This document shows positions 46,696 to 57,629 of a stretch of 64,000 nucleotides of DNA, in pieces. Each line of letters opens with the position of its first letter. Positions within the stretch are counted from its first letter, which is position 1. The notes under the pieces are model-generated. The model was given only the letters and a program-made list of their open reading frames with translations. It was not told the origin of the DNA and did not search any database. The translations under genes and the position numbers were made by a program. Origin of the DNA: Collinsella sp. AK_207A (GTDB lineage Bacteria > Actinomycetota > Coriobacteriia > Coriobacteriales > Coriobacteriaceae); the NCBI RefSeq assembly GCF_902501965.1, contig NZ_CABWID010000002.1:19532-83531 (forward strand), in the 5' to 3' direction.

Positions 46696-46843
46696 CGGAG
46701 ATAAACGCTTAAGTGTAGAGTTTTCTCCCGTCGGGCCGAGTAGCAGCGCAACCCAGCCCGACAAAAGCCCTGGAAACGCGTCGGGCGGACCGGCTTGTAC
46801 TCCGGTCCGCCCGCAAGAACTCTACACTTAAGCGTTTATCTCC
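46696..46843. mobile_element. 148-bp MITE-like element with 27-bp terminal inverted repeats
   Basis: Perfect inverted repeats 46696-46722 and 46817-46843; the arm begins CGGAGATAAACGCTTAAGTG. Between them are two GC-rich hairpins: GTCGGGC/GCCCGAC (46730-46767) and GGGCGGACCGG with its complement (46785-46812). No coding frame. No obvious target duplication. The right end lies 26 bp before the stop codon of the next gene. Alternatives: a structured RNA or a double terminator. Confidence 0.65.
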
Positions 46844-46869
46844 GTACGGCGGCCCGCGCCGTTCCGAAC

Positions 46870-48516
46870 TTACGACGCCTTAATGCTCGAGGCGAGAGTC
46901 TGGGTGATGTAATCCTGCGTGATCTTTATCTCGGCGTCGTCCCCGGCGTTCTTGCCGGCGATGCCGCGATCGATCTCCTCGTAGGAATAGCTCATCCCCG
47001 TCTGCAGAAGCACCAGTTCCTCGATCTGCTTATCGGTCAGGCCCTTCACCGCGTCGCGCGAGGCCTTTCCGGCAGAAATCTGGGGCAGCAGCTGCGCATA
47101 TACCGGACCGATCACCACAACGCTCGCCCCGTTGCCGAGCGATGCGGTTGCCAGCACGGCCGTGCCGCTCGAAGGCGCGGCCGTGCCATCCTTCTGCACG
47201 CTCAGCTGGCACACCAACGCGTTCGTGTCCGCCTGGTACACGTAGAGGTCGTTGCCGTTCTGGGCCGTTTGAACACGTCCGTACCACGAGCGCGGCAGGT
47301 CGAGGCTGTAGCTGTTCGTGGCCTTATGCAGGTCATCCGCTTCCTTTTGCAGTTCGGCTTGCTGCTTGGACGCCGCGTCCCTGGCGGTGTCCCGGCGCGC
47401 CGTGGCGACGTCTCGAAGAATCTGGGCAACGGCATCCGAAGGAGCCCCGCCCTCGGATGCGTACTTGTAGGCGTCCTTGATAGCGCCATCCGTCACGTCT
47501 GCGGCAGAGGCGGCAACAAAGTCGAAGGACCCGGCCTTGGTGTAGTCGCTCGTACCGACGATGACCTTCAGCTGCAACTTGGTATCGGGCACCTGGTAGA
47601 TCGTACCGTCCACGGCGATAGGCGAGGCAGCCACGGTGAGGGTGTAGTCGCCGGGCATCAGGCGAATCCCCTGACCCTTCTCGTCCATGTAGGCGATCTG
47701 ATCCACGATGCTGCCGTTCGCATCCTGACCGGAAACCTGCACGGGAATCTTGGAACCCACGGCACCGTACGCCTCGGAACTCGAGGTGGAAAGACCAGCA
47801 ACATTCACGGCGATGGTGACATCCTGCACGGATGCCGCCGCCTGCTGACTAGCCTGAGCCTCCCGTTGAAGATAGAGCTCGTAGCCACCAAATCCCGCTA
47901 CGCCCAGCGCCAACACGACGGCCAGGCCGATAGCGAGCTTCTTATGCGGCGACATAGGGTGCCTGCCTGGACGCTGGTTCCGCGGCAGCTGCGAGAGCCG
48001 CTGGGGCACCTCGCCCGCGCGCTTCATCATGATGGTCTCGTCCACATGTGGCACGGAGCTATGACCGGGCAGCGGACGCGTGAGCGACGAAGTTTCCGAC
48101 GAGGACTCGGGAATCAGCGTAGTCTTGCCGGTCGCCGCTTCATCGGCGATGCTCGCGGCGCGCGCGGCCTCCGCAGCGAAGAAGGCATCCTGCGCGGAAA
48201 GCTCGCCCTCCAGCTCCGTCGCCATGGCGGCCACACCGGAAAGATCGGAGAGGCTCTCGAGCGCTTCTTCAGCTGCCTCGGACTCGGGAGTCAGGCGGGC
48301 AAGCGCATACGAGGCGGCTTCCGCGGCGTCGGCAGGGTCGATGGCAGGGGCTTCTGCAGCGGAAACCTGCTCATCTTCGGCGACCGAGCCCTCATCGCCG
48401 GCAAGACTCTCCCCGCTCATCTGCCCAGCAGACTCACTCGGTGTCACATCTTCAGAGACAGCACCGTCTACCTGCTGATTCTCGTCTTGATTGTCTTGGA
48501 TATCCCGACGCTCCAT
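46870..48516 (-). CDS. Single-pass membrane protein with cytoplasmic acidic region, function unknown
   Basis: 548 residues. About 190 acidic, low-complexity N-terminal residues (cytoplasmic by charge), one membrane helix (about 193-215, KLAIGLAVVLALGVAGFGGY), then ~330 extracytoplasmic residues with an Ig-like start (VQDVTIAVNVAGLST, MPGDYTLTVAASP) and a region with TSDYTKAGSFDF and DLPRSWYGRVQ. No signal peptide or enzyme motif. Layout resembles zinc-ribbon-less membrane stress or cell-envelope proteins. ATG 48516 follows GAGGGAG. It lies behind hspR on the same strand with a 150-bp gap containing a perfect GCAGCGCATG hairpin (48543-48570). Confidence 0.75.
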   Translation of the reverse strand: MERRDIQDNQDENQQVDGAVSEDVTPSESAGQMSGESLAGDEGSVAEDEQVSAAEAPAIDPADAAEAASYALARLTPESEAAEEALESLSDLSGVAAMATELEGELSAQDAFFAAEAARAASIADEAATGKTTLIPESSSETSSLTRPLPGHSSVPHVDETIMMKRAGEVPQRLSQLPRNQRPGRHPMSPHKKLAIGLAVVLALGVAGFGGYELYLQREAQASQQAAASVQDVTIAVNVAGLSTSSSEAYGAVGSKIPVQVSGQDANGSIVDQIAYMDEKGQGIRLMPGDYTLTVAASPIAVDGTIYQVPDTKLQLKVIVGTSDYTKAGSFDFVAASAADVTDGAIKDAYKYASEGGAPSDAVAQILRDVATARRDTARDAASKQQAELQKEADDLHKATNSYSLDLPRSWYGRVQTAQNGNDLYVYQADTNALVCQLSVQKDGTAAPSSGTAVLATASLGNGASVVVIGPVYAQLLPQISAGKASRDAVKGLTDKQIEELVLLQTGMSYSYEEIDRGIAGKNAGDDAEIKITQDYITQTLASSIKAS

Positions 48517-48542
48517 ATGGCAACTCCCTCGTACCGTTCAAT

Positions 48543-48570
48543 GCAGCGCATGACTATACCCATGCGCTGC
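48543..48570. repeat. 10-bp inverted repeat before the membrane-protein gene
   Basis: GCAGCGCATG and its exact complement around an 8-nt loop that carries TATAGT on the minus strand, a possible -10. It starts 27 bp before the start codon: candidate operator over a promoter, or leader hairpin. Confidence 0.5.
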
Positions 48571-48666
48571 GGGGCGTGTCGCCACAATCTATTTTTCCGT
48601 TTTCCACGTGCGTCGCCGGTCGGTCGGCGCCTCAGCATGCGGCGCGCAACCTCAGGGCAGGCCGCT

Positions 48667-49098
48667 CTACAGCGTGTCCACACCGCCGGCGAGCAAGCCG
48701 CGGAGCACCTGCTCCGGATCGGTCTTCTCGTCGCGCGGGGCAAGCGCGGTGATGCGCTTCTGCATCCGTAGCTCGTGGAGCTCGTCCTCGGCGCGGCGCA
48801 GCTTCTCCTGAAGGGCCGAAATCTCGGCCTCGCGCGCGTCCATGCGCTCTTTCATATCTAAAATGCGCACGACGCCGGCAAGGTTGATGCCTTCGTCGGT
48901 CAGTTGGTTGATGAGCTCGAGCCGCTCGATATCGGCCTGCGAGTACAGACGCGTGTTGCCCCCCGAGCGCTTGGGGTTCACCAGGCCCTTGGACTCGTAC
49001 ACGCGCAGCGTCTGCGGGTGCATGCCCGTCAGCTCCGCCGCTACGCTAATCATGTACAGCGGCTTGTTGCGCGCATCCTGCGTCATGTAACTCGCCAT
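48667..49098 (-). CDS. hspR: Heat-shock repressor HspR (MerR family)
   Basis: 143 residues. MerR-type helix-turn-helix LYMISVAAELTGMHPQTLRV, then YESKGLVNPKRSGGNTRLYS, and a coiled-coil dimer helix (ISALQEKLRRAEDELHELRM). In actinobacteria HspR with DnaK as corepressor shuts off dnaK and clpB. ATG 49098 or 49086 are both possible; neither has a clear ribosome site. Last gene of dnaK-grpE-dnaJ-hspR, separated from dnaJ by a 33-bp palindrome. Confidence 0.93.
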   Translation of the reverse strand: MASYMTQDARNKPLYMISVAAELTGMHPQTLRVYESKGLVNPKRSGGNTRLYSQADIERLELINQLTDEGINLAGVVRILDMKERMDAREAEISALQEKLRRAEDELHELRMQKRITALAPRDEKTDPEQVLRGLLAGGVDTL

Positions 49099-49105
49099 CC
49101 TTCCC

Positions 49106-49142
49106 AAAGTGGTACATTGGGACTGTCCCAATGTACCACTTT
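49106..49142. repeat. REP-like palindrome, dnaJ-hspR junction
   Basis: 18-bp perfect arms (AAAGTGGTACATTGGGAC) around a single central T. The inner 33 bp share AGTGGTACA...GGGAC and its complement with the palindrome upstream of dnaK (53121-53153). It covers most of the intergenic gap and could act as an RNA hairpin lowering hspR expression. Confidence 0.85.
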
Positions 49143-49149
49143 TCAGGTT

Positions 49150-50109
49150 CTATACGGTCGCGCGGAAGCGCTCGACCTTCTCGCGGTAGTCGCGCTTGTC
49201 GGCGTCGCGCAGGTGCTCCAAGGACGTGCGCTCCTCGTCAGAGAGCGCGGTCGGCACCTTAACGACCACCTTGACCAGCAGCGCACCGGTCTTGCCGCGA
49301 TGCTTTACATCCGGCGCGCCCATTTCCTTAAAGCGGAACTTCTTGCCCGTCTGGGTACCGGCCGGCACCTTCAGACGCACCGTGGCACCACCCGGCGTAG
49401 GCACGTCGACGGAGCAGCCCAGAGCCGCCTCGTAGATGGAGATAGGCAGCTCCATGGTCACGTCCGCGCCCTTGCGCTTGAAGAGCGGGTGCTCCTCCAC
49501 ATGCGTGGTGACCACCAGGTCGCCGCGCTCCCCGCCGTTGATGCCGTACTCGCCGCGACGCTTGTAGCGCAGCTTGCCGCCGTCCACCGCGCCCGCAGGC
49601 ACGGACACCGCGATAGCCTGCTGCTCGCCGGTTGAGGGAATCCGGTACGTCACCTTGTGCGTGACGCCGCGGAACGCGTCCTCGGCGGACACATCCACGG
49701 TGAGCGACAGGTCGTCGCCACGGCGCGAGCGCTGGCGGCCACCCGCGGCGCCCCCACCAAAAGGCGAGCTGAAGCCCTGGCCCCAATCGTTGGTGAACGC
49801 GCCGTTGCCACTGAACATGCTGTTCAAAATGTCGCCGATATTCACGCCCGCGGCGCCGCCGGCATACGCGCCGCCCGCGGCCCCCTGGCCGGGAATACCG
49901 CCGTACATCAGCAGCTGGTCGTACTCGCGGCGCTTGTCCGGGTTGGACAGCGTCTCGTACGCCTCGCTGATCTCCTTGAACTTGTTCTCGTCGCCGCCGT
50001 TGTCCGGGTGGTACTTCACCGCGAGCTTGCGGAACGCCTTCTTGATCTCGTCCTCGGAGGCGTTCTTCTGGACACCGAGAACATCGTAGAAGTTCCTGTT
50101 AGAAGCCAT
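49150..50109 (-). CDS. dnaJ: DnaJ-class co-chaperone lacking the zinc-finger domain
   Basis: 319 residues. J domain with HPD ([20 protein letters not shown]), Gly/Ala-rich and Gly/Phe linker (about 70-125), then the two C-terminal substrate domains ([39 protein letters not shown]). The four CxxCxGxG repeats are absent, so this is type B (CbpA-like). As a member of the dnaK operon it is the likely main partner of DnaK here. Start ATG 50109. Confidence 0.93.
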   Translation of the reverse strand: MASNRNFYDVLGVQKNASEDEIKKAFRKLAVKYHPDNGGDENKFKEISEAYETLSNPDKRREYDQLLMYGGIPGQGAAGGAYAGGAAGVNIGDILNSMFSGNGAFTNDWGQGFSSPFGGGAAGGRQRSRRGDDLSLTVDVSAEDAFRGVTHKVTYRIPSTGEQQAIAVSVPAGAVDGGKLRYKRRGEYGINGGERGDLVVTTHVEEHPLFKRKGADVTMELPISIYEAALGCSVDVPTPGGATVRLKVPAGTQTGKKFRFKEMGAPDVKHRGKTGALLVKVVVKVPTALSDEERTSLEHLRDADKRDYREKVERFRATV

Positions 50110-50182
50110 CGAATACCTCCCTTTCTCCTCTTACTTTTATATCGTTTCACAGGGGGGGACAAGTGCCCTCGCACGTGCAACA

Positions 50183-50293
50183 CAGGGCCGGTCGGCCACA
50201 CCTGAAGCGACACTCCGCAGCGAACCGAGCAAACGCCTTCGACGTTTGCCAGCCTCGCGAGGACTGAGCACAAGGTGTGGCCGACCGGCCCTG
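50183..50293. repeat. 111-bp inverted-repeat structure between grpE and dnaJ
   Basis: 21-bp perfect arms, beginning CAGGGCCGGTCGGCCACACC, at 50183-50203 and 50273-50293. An inner hairpin GCAAACG/CGTTTGC lies at about 50229-50249. The 194-bp gap between grpE stop and dnaJ start is filled mainly by it. No coding frame. Could be a MITE-like element or an RNA that tunes dnaJ relative to dnaK. Confidence 0.75.
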
Positions 50294-50303
50294 CGGATCG
50301 TTG

Positions 50304-51089
50304 CTATTCCTCGGCGGTGTCGCCCTTGGGCTCCTCCGCGGGGCGCTTCTCCCCACCGTACGTGACGGTCACCATCGCGGGGCGCAGCACCTTACCGGCC
50401 ATGCGATACCCCTTCTGGTACACGTCGTTCACCGTCTCGTCGTACTGCGCGGCATCTTCCACGCGACCCACCGCCTGGTGGATATTGGGATCGAACGCCT
50501 CGCCCGCCGGGTCGATGGCCTCCACGCCCTCGTGCTCGAAGACGCTCATCAGCTTGGCGCGCACGGCATCCACGCCGTCCACGAACTGCCGGGATGCATC
50601 GTCAAGCTGCTGCGTGCGGGCATGCTCGATGGCGCGCTCCATGTCATCCACCACCGGCAACAAGCTGCCGATGAGCTTCTCGGTCGCGCGATCGCGCTCC
50701 TCCAAGCGCTCCTTGGCGGTACGACGACGATAGTTCTCCCAGTCGGCCTGAAGACGGTTCACGCGATCGGCGGCCTCGTGCGCCTTGTCCTCGGCAGCCT
50801 TCTTGGCCTCCTCGGCATCCTCCACCTGATTGCGCAGCTCGACAAGCTCGTCGCGCGCGGCCTCGTACTTGAGCTTGAAATCGTCGTTGGCAGCCTGCTC
50901 GCCGGCGGCAATGGCCGCAGCGACCATCTCTTCCTCGCTGGGCTCCGCGGTGTCCGCGCCCTCGACGTCCGCATCCTGGACCTTGACCTCGTTGGCGTCC
51001 TCTACGGGGATCTTCACATCCTTCTCCTCAGAGTCAGCGGAGGCGGCGTCCTCGCGGGCCGCCTCCGTGCGAGCATTCCATGCGGACAT
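50304..51089 (-). CDS. grpE: Nucleotide exchange factor GrpE
   Basis: 261 residues, longer than the usual ~200 because of an acidic N-terminal ~75-residue extension. Long coiled coil (FKLKYEAARDELVELRNQVE onward) with QADWENYRRRTAKE, then the beta domain (FDPNIHQAVGRVED, VYQKGYRMAGKVLRPAMVTV). Exchanges ADP for ATP on DnaK. Starts 2 nt after the dnaK stop. Confidence 0.95.
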   Translation of the reverse strand: MSAWNARTEAAREDAASADSEEKDVKIPVEDANEVKVQDADVEGADTAEPSEEEMVAAAIAAGEQAANDDFKLKYEAARDELVELRNQVEDAEEAKKAAEDKAHEAADRVNRLQADWENYRRRTAKERLEERDRATEKLIGSLLPVVDDMERAIEHARTQQLDDASRQFVDGVDAVRAKLMSVFEHEGVEAIDPAGEAFDPNIHQAVGRVEDAAQYDETVNDVYQKGYRMAGKVLRPAMVTVTYGGEKRPAEEPKGDTAEE

Positions 51090-51091
51090 GA

Positions 51092-53014
<1,923 letters not shown>

Positions 53015-53067
53015 CTAAGGACTCGATTTCTTTTTCAAGGCACAGTGTATCCCCTTACACCGAGCGC

Positions 53068-53101
53068 TATACAAAATCTAAGTCAATCCATATAAGATTT
53101 T
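53068..53101 (-). promoter_or_regulatory. Heat-shock regulatory element, dnaK copy
   Basis: Matches the element before clpB at 30 of 34 positions. Minus-strand reading: AAATCT-N15-AGATTT followed by TTGTATA. Lies 69-102 bp before the dnaK start. CTTATAT and ACTTAGA arms are HAIR-like in spacing but not in exact sequence. Confidence 0.7.
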
Positions 53102-53120
53102 TTGTTCTCCATAATGTAAA

Positions 53121-53153
53121 AGTGGTACACAGGGACAGTCCCCGTGTACCACT
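53121..53153. repeat. REP-like palindrome upstream of dnaK
   Basis: 16-bp arms AGTGGTACACAGGGAC and GTCCCCGTGTACCACT (one mismatch), centre A. Second copy of the palindrome at the dnaJ-hspR junction. Lies between dnaK and prfA. Confidence 0.85.
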
Positions 53154-53212
53154 CATACGGAATCCTTATGCCACATGGCGCGACAAGGCGGCCCCGATGT
53201 ACCGTCTCGCGA

Positions 53213-54283
53213 TTAGTCGACGGCTTCGGCCAGCTTCTCGGCGCGATCGGCAGCGGCCAGGGCGTCGATGACGGTGCCCAGCTGATCGCCCAGCAGCACG
53301 CCGTTGTAAGTGCTGTTGAAACCGATGCGGTGGTCCGTCACGCGGTCCTGCGGCTGGTTGTACGTGCGAATCTTCTCCGATCGGTTGCCGTGGCCGATCT
53401 GGCTCTGGCGCTCGGCGCCCAGCTCGGCCTGCTGGCGCTCGAGCTCCATCTCGTACAGGCGGGCGCGCAGCATCTGCATGCAGACCTCGCGGTTCTGGAT
53501 CTGGCTGCGCTGCTCCTGGCTCTGCACCACGGTATTGGTGGGCAGGTGGGTGATGCGCACGGCGGAATACGTGGTGTTCACGCACTGGCCGCCAGGACCG
53601 CTCGCGCAGTAGGTATCGATGCGCAGATCGGACTGGTTGATATGGATGTCGATGTCCTCGGCCTCGGGCAGCACGGCCACCGTGGCCGTAGAGGTCTGGA
53701 TACGGCCCTGACTCTCGGTCTTGGGCACGCGCTGCACGCGGTGCACGCCGCTCTCGTACTTCATGACGGAGTAGACCTTATCGCCCTCCACCTTGAACTC
53801 GATGGACTTGAAGCCGCCGGCCTCCGAGGGGCTGGCGTCGAGGACCGTCGTCTTCCAGCCCTTGGACTCACAGAAGCGCTGGTACATCTTGTACAGGTCG
53901 CCAGCGAAGATGGCCGCCTCGTCGCCACCGGCGGCGGAGCGAATCTCCACGATGGTGTTCTTCTCGTCGTTTGGGTCGCCGGGGATGAGCATGAACTTGA
54001 TGTCCTCTTCCAGCTGGGGAAGCTTGGACTCGTTCTCGGCGATATCGGCCTGCAGCATCTCCTTCTCGTCCGGGTCGGAGGTCTCGTGCTGCATCTCCTT
54101 GGCGGCCTCGATATCATCCAGCGCCTCGAGGTACTCGCGGGCAGCGGCCACCAGGTCGGCCTGGTGCGCATGCTCCTTGGCAAGGCGCATGTACTCCTTC
54201 TGGTCTGCGACCACGGAGGGATCGGAGAGCTTACGCTCCAGTTCGGCGTAGGCGGCGATGAGTTTCTCTAGCTTGTCGCGCAT
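53213..54283 (-). CDS. prfA: Peptide chain release factor 1
   Basis: 356 residues. Recognises UAA/UAG. GGQ hydrolysis loop in ASGPGGQCVNTTYSAVRITH (about 225-245) and codon-recognition domain upstream. ATG 54283 with AAGGAG 8 nt before. The usual companion prmC is not adjacent; the upstream 54284-54535 gap shows no gene. Confidence 0.97.
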   Translation of the reverse strand: MRDKLEKLIAAYAELERKLSDPSVVADQKEYMRLAKEHAHQADLVAAAREYLEALDDIEAAKEMQHETSDPDEKEMLQADIAENESKLPQLEEDIKFMLIPGDPNDEKNTIVEIRSAAGGDEAAIFAGDLYKMYQRFCESKGWKTTVLDASPSEAGGFKSIEFKVEGDKVYSVMKYESGVHRVQRVPKTESQGRIQTSTATVAVLPEAEDIDIHINQSDLRIDTYCASGPGGQCVNTTYSAVRITHLPTNTVVQSQEQRSQIQNREVCMQMLRARLYEMELERQQAELGAERQSQIGHGNRSEKIRTYNQPQDRVTDHRIGFNSTYNGVLLGDQLGTVIDALAAADRAEKLAEAVD

Positions 54284-54535
54284 GATGCGGCTCCTTGTAC
54301 GATGCGATGACGGATGGGTATGCGGAAGGGCTGGCGAAGGGGAACCTCCCCCGCCAGGCACAGCTAGAGCATGTCCGTCCTCTGGTACATGAGCCCTCCC
54401 GATCGTCGATTCAACCGCTCTATGATACCCCGCGCGCAGCTCAAGCTGCCACGTGCACGAAATCCCTCAAAACCGGAGAGGCACAGCCGGCAGCGCGCCC
54501 GGCGGTTGGCAGCACCCCCGGCGGCAACCCGCGCG

Positions 54536-55348
54536 TTACGCGATATCCGCCAGATAGCGGCTGAGAAACTCCCGCGTGCGCTCGTGCTTGGGATGGCCGA
54601 ACAGCTCGTCGGGGGCACCCTCCTCGCAGATCACGCCCTGGTCCATAAAGACCACGCGGTCCGAGACCGTCTTAGCGAACGCCATCTCGTGCGTCACCAC
54701 CACCATGGTCATGCCGTCGGCGGCGAGCTTCCGCATGGCCTCCAGCACCTCACCCACCACCTCGGGGTCGAGCGCCGAGGTCGGCTCGTCGAAGAGCATG
54801 ACCTCGGGGTTCATGCAGAGCGCGCGGGCGATGGCCACGCGCTGCTTCTGCCCGCCCGAGAGCCGGGCCACCGCGGCGTGGGCGAACTTGTCCATGCCCA
54901 CGCTAGCCAGGTGCTTCATGGCCACGTTCTCGGCCTCGGCCTTCTTCATCTTCTTAAGCGTCACCGGCGCGAGCGTGCAGTTGTCCAGCACGTCCATGTT
55001 GTTGAAGAGGTTGAAACCCTGGAACACCATGCCGATGTGCTCGCGCAGCTCGTTCACGTTGGTGCGGACCTCGGTGAGGTCCTTGCCGTGGAACCACACG
55101 TGGCCGGACTCGGGCGTCTCGAGCAGGTTCAGACAGCGCAGGAGCGTGGACTTGCCCGAACCCGAGGCGCCGATGATCGTGACGACCTCGCGCGGGCGCA
55201 CCTCCATATCGATGCCCTTGAGCACCTCGAGGTTGCCGAAGGACTTGTGCAGGCCCTCCACGCGGATAAGCGGCTCGGCGGCGGCAGGTGCATCGGTTGC
55301 AGAGGCGGCACCGGCGCCGGCGGCGGACGAACCCTTCATCTCAGACAT
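54536..55348 (-). CDS. Polar amino-acid ABC transporter ATP-binding protein
   Basis: 270 residues, GlnQ/HisP type. Walker [11 protein letters not shown]-loop FQGFNLF, signature [15 protein letters not shown], Walker [14 protein letters not shown], switch VVVTHEM. An Ala-rich ~28-residue N-terminal extension is non-standard. Third gene of the binding-protein/permease/ATPase series; 12-nt gap after the permease. Confidence 0.94.
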   Translation of the reverse strand: MSEMKGSSAAGAGAASATDAPAAAEPLIRVEGLHKSFGNLEVLKGIDMEVRPREVVTIIGASGSGKSTLLRCLNLLETPESGHVWFHGKDLTEVRTNVNELREHIGMVFQGFNLFNNMDVLDNCTLAPVTLKKMKKAEAENVAMKHLASVGMDKFAHAAVARLSGGQKQRVAIARALCMNPEVMLFDEPTSALDPEVVGEVLEAMRKLAADGMTMVVVTHEMAFAKTVSDRVVFMDQGVICEEGAPDELFGHPKHERTREFLSRYLADIA

Positions 55349-55360
55349 GATTCCCCTCCC

Positions 55361-56512
55361 CTAGTTAGAGCTCGGCAGGGCGGTTGCCTCAACATCCAGG
55401 CGACGGGCCAAAAGCCCCAGCAGCTTGGACGCGAGCATGGTCAGGCACAGGTACACCACGAGCGCCACGAAGTACGTCTCCATCTGGCGGTAGTACACAC
55501 CGGCCACGGTGGTGGTGGCGTACATGAGGTCGAACACGCCGATCACCGAGAGCACCGACGAGTCCTTGATGTTGATGACCAGTTCGTTGGAGAGCGCCGG
55601 GATCGCGTTCTTGATGCCCTGCGGGAAGACCACCTTGCGCATGGCCTGCCACTGCGAGAGGCCGAGTGAGCGCGCCGCCTCGGCTTGGCCGGGGTCCACC
55701 GCCTCGATGCCGCCCCGCAGCACCTCCATCATGTAGGCCGTGGAGTTGAGCGAGATGGTCACCACGCCGGCCACGAAGGTGGTCCAGATCTGGTTGGCGG
55801 CCTGCGTGTCCATGCCAAAGGCCACGCGCAGCACGGTAAAGCCCGCATAGTAGATGAGCAGACCCTGTACCATCATCGGCGTGCCGCGCACCACGGTGCT
55901 GTACACCTTGGCGAAGCCGGTGCCCACGGCCTTGGCGAACTTGACGGCGTCGTTGTCGCCGCGATCGAAGGCCTGGATGCGCAGGAACACCATGAGGAGC
56001 GCCAGCACGAAGGCGATCACGGTACCGAGCGCGGCGAGCCCGCAGGTAATCTCAATGCCCTGGACAAAGAACTGGCGGCTCTCCCAGGTCATGTAGACCA
56101 GGCTGGGCAGGAACTCGGAGGGATTTGAGCCGGCCGAGATGCTCACCTGCACGAGCGCCGCAAAGCCCAGGACGCCGCGGTCGATGGCGAAGAGCGCCGC
56201 CACGGCCCACACCACGTACGACCCGATACGCGCGGCGCGGCGAACGCCGGGCGTCTTGGCCAGGGGCGAGGCGGCAGCGTAGTCGCGCCAGTGTATGAGC
56301 TTGGTGACGAGCGCCGCGGCGGACACGGCGAGCCACGCCCACAGCACGAGCCAGAGCGCATCCTGCGCGAGCCCCGTGCGAGCTAGCAGCGAGAGCGGCG
56401 TGGGCGCCTGCTGTGAAAAGGCGAGTCCGATGGCCGCGATAACGCTCGTGCCCAGGTAGACGTAGCGATGATCGGCGGCAAGGAAGCGGCCAAGCCTCTT
56501 GATCTGGTTCAT
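55361..56512 (-). CDS. Polar amino-acid ABC transporter permease with extra N-terminal helices
   Basis: 383 residues. The C-terminal ~220 are a HisM/GlnP permease (VVRGTPMMVQGLLIYY, GGIEAVDPGQAEAARSLGLS with the EAA-type loop, NELVINIKDSSVLSVIGV). The first ~130 residues add about three more membrane helices (YLGTSVIAAIGLAFS, LWLVLWAWLAVSAAALV, YVVWAVAALFAID), absent from the short family form. ATG 56512 is preferred: GGAGG lies 8 nt upstream. Confidence 0.9.
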   Translation of the reverse strand: MNQIKRLGRFLAADHRYVYLGTSVIAAIGLAFSQQAPTPLSLLARTGLAQDALWLVLWAWLAVSAAALVTKLIHWRDYAAASPLAKTPGVRRAARIGSYVVWAVAALFAIDRGVLGFAALVQVSISAGSNPSEFLPSLVYMTWESRQFFVQGIEITCGLAALGTVIAFVLALLMVFLRIQAFDRGDNDAVKFAKAVGTGFAKVYSTVVRGTPMMVQGLLIYYAGFTVLRVAFGMDTQAANQIWTTFVAGVVTISLNSTAYMMEVLRGGIEAVDPGQAEAARSLGLSQWQAMRKVVFPQGIKNAIPALSNELVINIKDSSVLSVIGVFDLMYATTTVAGVYYRQMETYFVALVVYLCLTMLASKLLGLLARRLDVEATALPSSN

Positions 56513-56524
56513 GTGCGCCACCTC

Positions 56525-57463
56525 CTAGGACGGCTGCCGCTCGAGCACGGCGTTCCACATCTGCGTGCGTTCATCTTCCGAGATGCCCTCGAGCGCGCCG
56601 TTCACGATCTTCAGAAGCTTCTTGGACCCCTTGCGCATGCCGACGTTCACCTCGAGCGCGGTCTTGAAGCCCTCTCCCTCGGCAAAGTGCACCGGCACGA
56701 TGCCCGGGTTCTGCTTCATGTAGCCGGCCTCGTTCTCCACGTTGTACGTCACGGCGTCCACCGTGTTCTGGAGCAGGCGCGAGAACACGCTCGGCACCGA
56801 GTCCACCGGCGAGACGTGGTTCACGCCCGGAATCTCGTCGATCACGGTATCGAGCTCGGTGTCCTTTTGGCCGAGCACCGCCGCGCCGGAGAAGTCCGAG
56901 AGCTTGGTGGCGCTGGCGTAGGGCGAGCCCTCCTTCACGAACAGGCCGAAGCGCTGGGTGAAGTAGCTCTCGGAGAAATCCACGGACTGCTTGCGCTCGG
57001 GCGTGGCCGTCATGCCGGCGATGATGAGGTCGATCTGGCCGTTGTTGAGCGAGTCGATGAGGCCGGAGAAGCTCATCTTCACGGCGACGGGCTCGGCATC
57101 CGGGTTGATCGCGCGGCAGACGATCTTCGCCACCTGGACGTCGTAGCCGTCCGCGTAGGCACCGGCCACGTTGTCGATGGGGATGGTGTAGTCGCTCGCC
57201 TGGCTCACCTGCCAGTTGTACGGCGCGTACGCGGCCTCCATGCCGATGCGGATCTGCTTCTTGCCGATGACGGCATCGGAGTTGTCCTCGCGAGCGTTGT
57301 TGAGCGAGACCTGCTTGACGGCGATGGTCGAGGGGCGCTGGCAACCGGAAAGCGTGACAACGGAGGCCACGGCGACAAACCCGGCAAGGCCGCTGCCCAA
57401 GAAGGCACGGCGGCTCAGGAGTCCGGAGGCGGCGGGCGCGAATCCGGAGGTTGAGAGGGACAC
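56525..57463 (-). CDS. Amino-acid ABC transporter substrate-binding lipoprotein
   Basis: 312 residues. Twin-arginine-type SRRAFLGSG, hydrophobic core, lipobox LSGC; then a family 3 solute-binding fold (IRIGMEAAYAPYNW, DGYDVQVAKIVCRAI, FSGLIDSLNNGQIDLIIAGM, TATPERKQSVDFSESYF). Polar or cystine-like amino acid is the expected ligand. GTG 57463 is chosen because AAAGGAG lies 7 nt upstream. First gene of the transporter operon. Confidence 0.92.
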   Translation of the reverse strand: MSLSTSGFAPAASGLLSRRAFLGSGLAGFVAVASVVTLSGCQRPSTIAVKQVSLNNAREDNSDAVIGKKQIRIGMEAAYAPYNWQVSQASDYTIPIDNVAGAYADGYDVQVAKIVCRAINPDAEPVAVKMSFSGLIDSLNNGQIDLIIAGMTATPERKQSVDFSESYFTQRFGLFVKEGSPYASATKLSDFSGAAVLGQKDTELDTVIDEIPGVNHVSPVDSVPSVFSRLLQNTVDAVTYNVENEAGYMKQNPGIVPVHFAEGEGFKTALEVNVGMRKGSKKLLKIVNGALEGISEDERTQMWNAVLERQPS

Positions 57464-57629
57464 AGCCACTCTCCTTTCAGCTTGCATGCAATACGCCGGA
57501 CACCATACTCGCCCGCTGCGCGATGCGCCAGCGGTATTTAGGCGAACGGCAACGTCAGGCGGCGCCCCGAAGCCCTGCCCCGAGGCGCCACCCCCTGCCG
57601 CACGCAAGCTGGCGGAAACGTTGTCGCTG

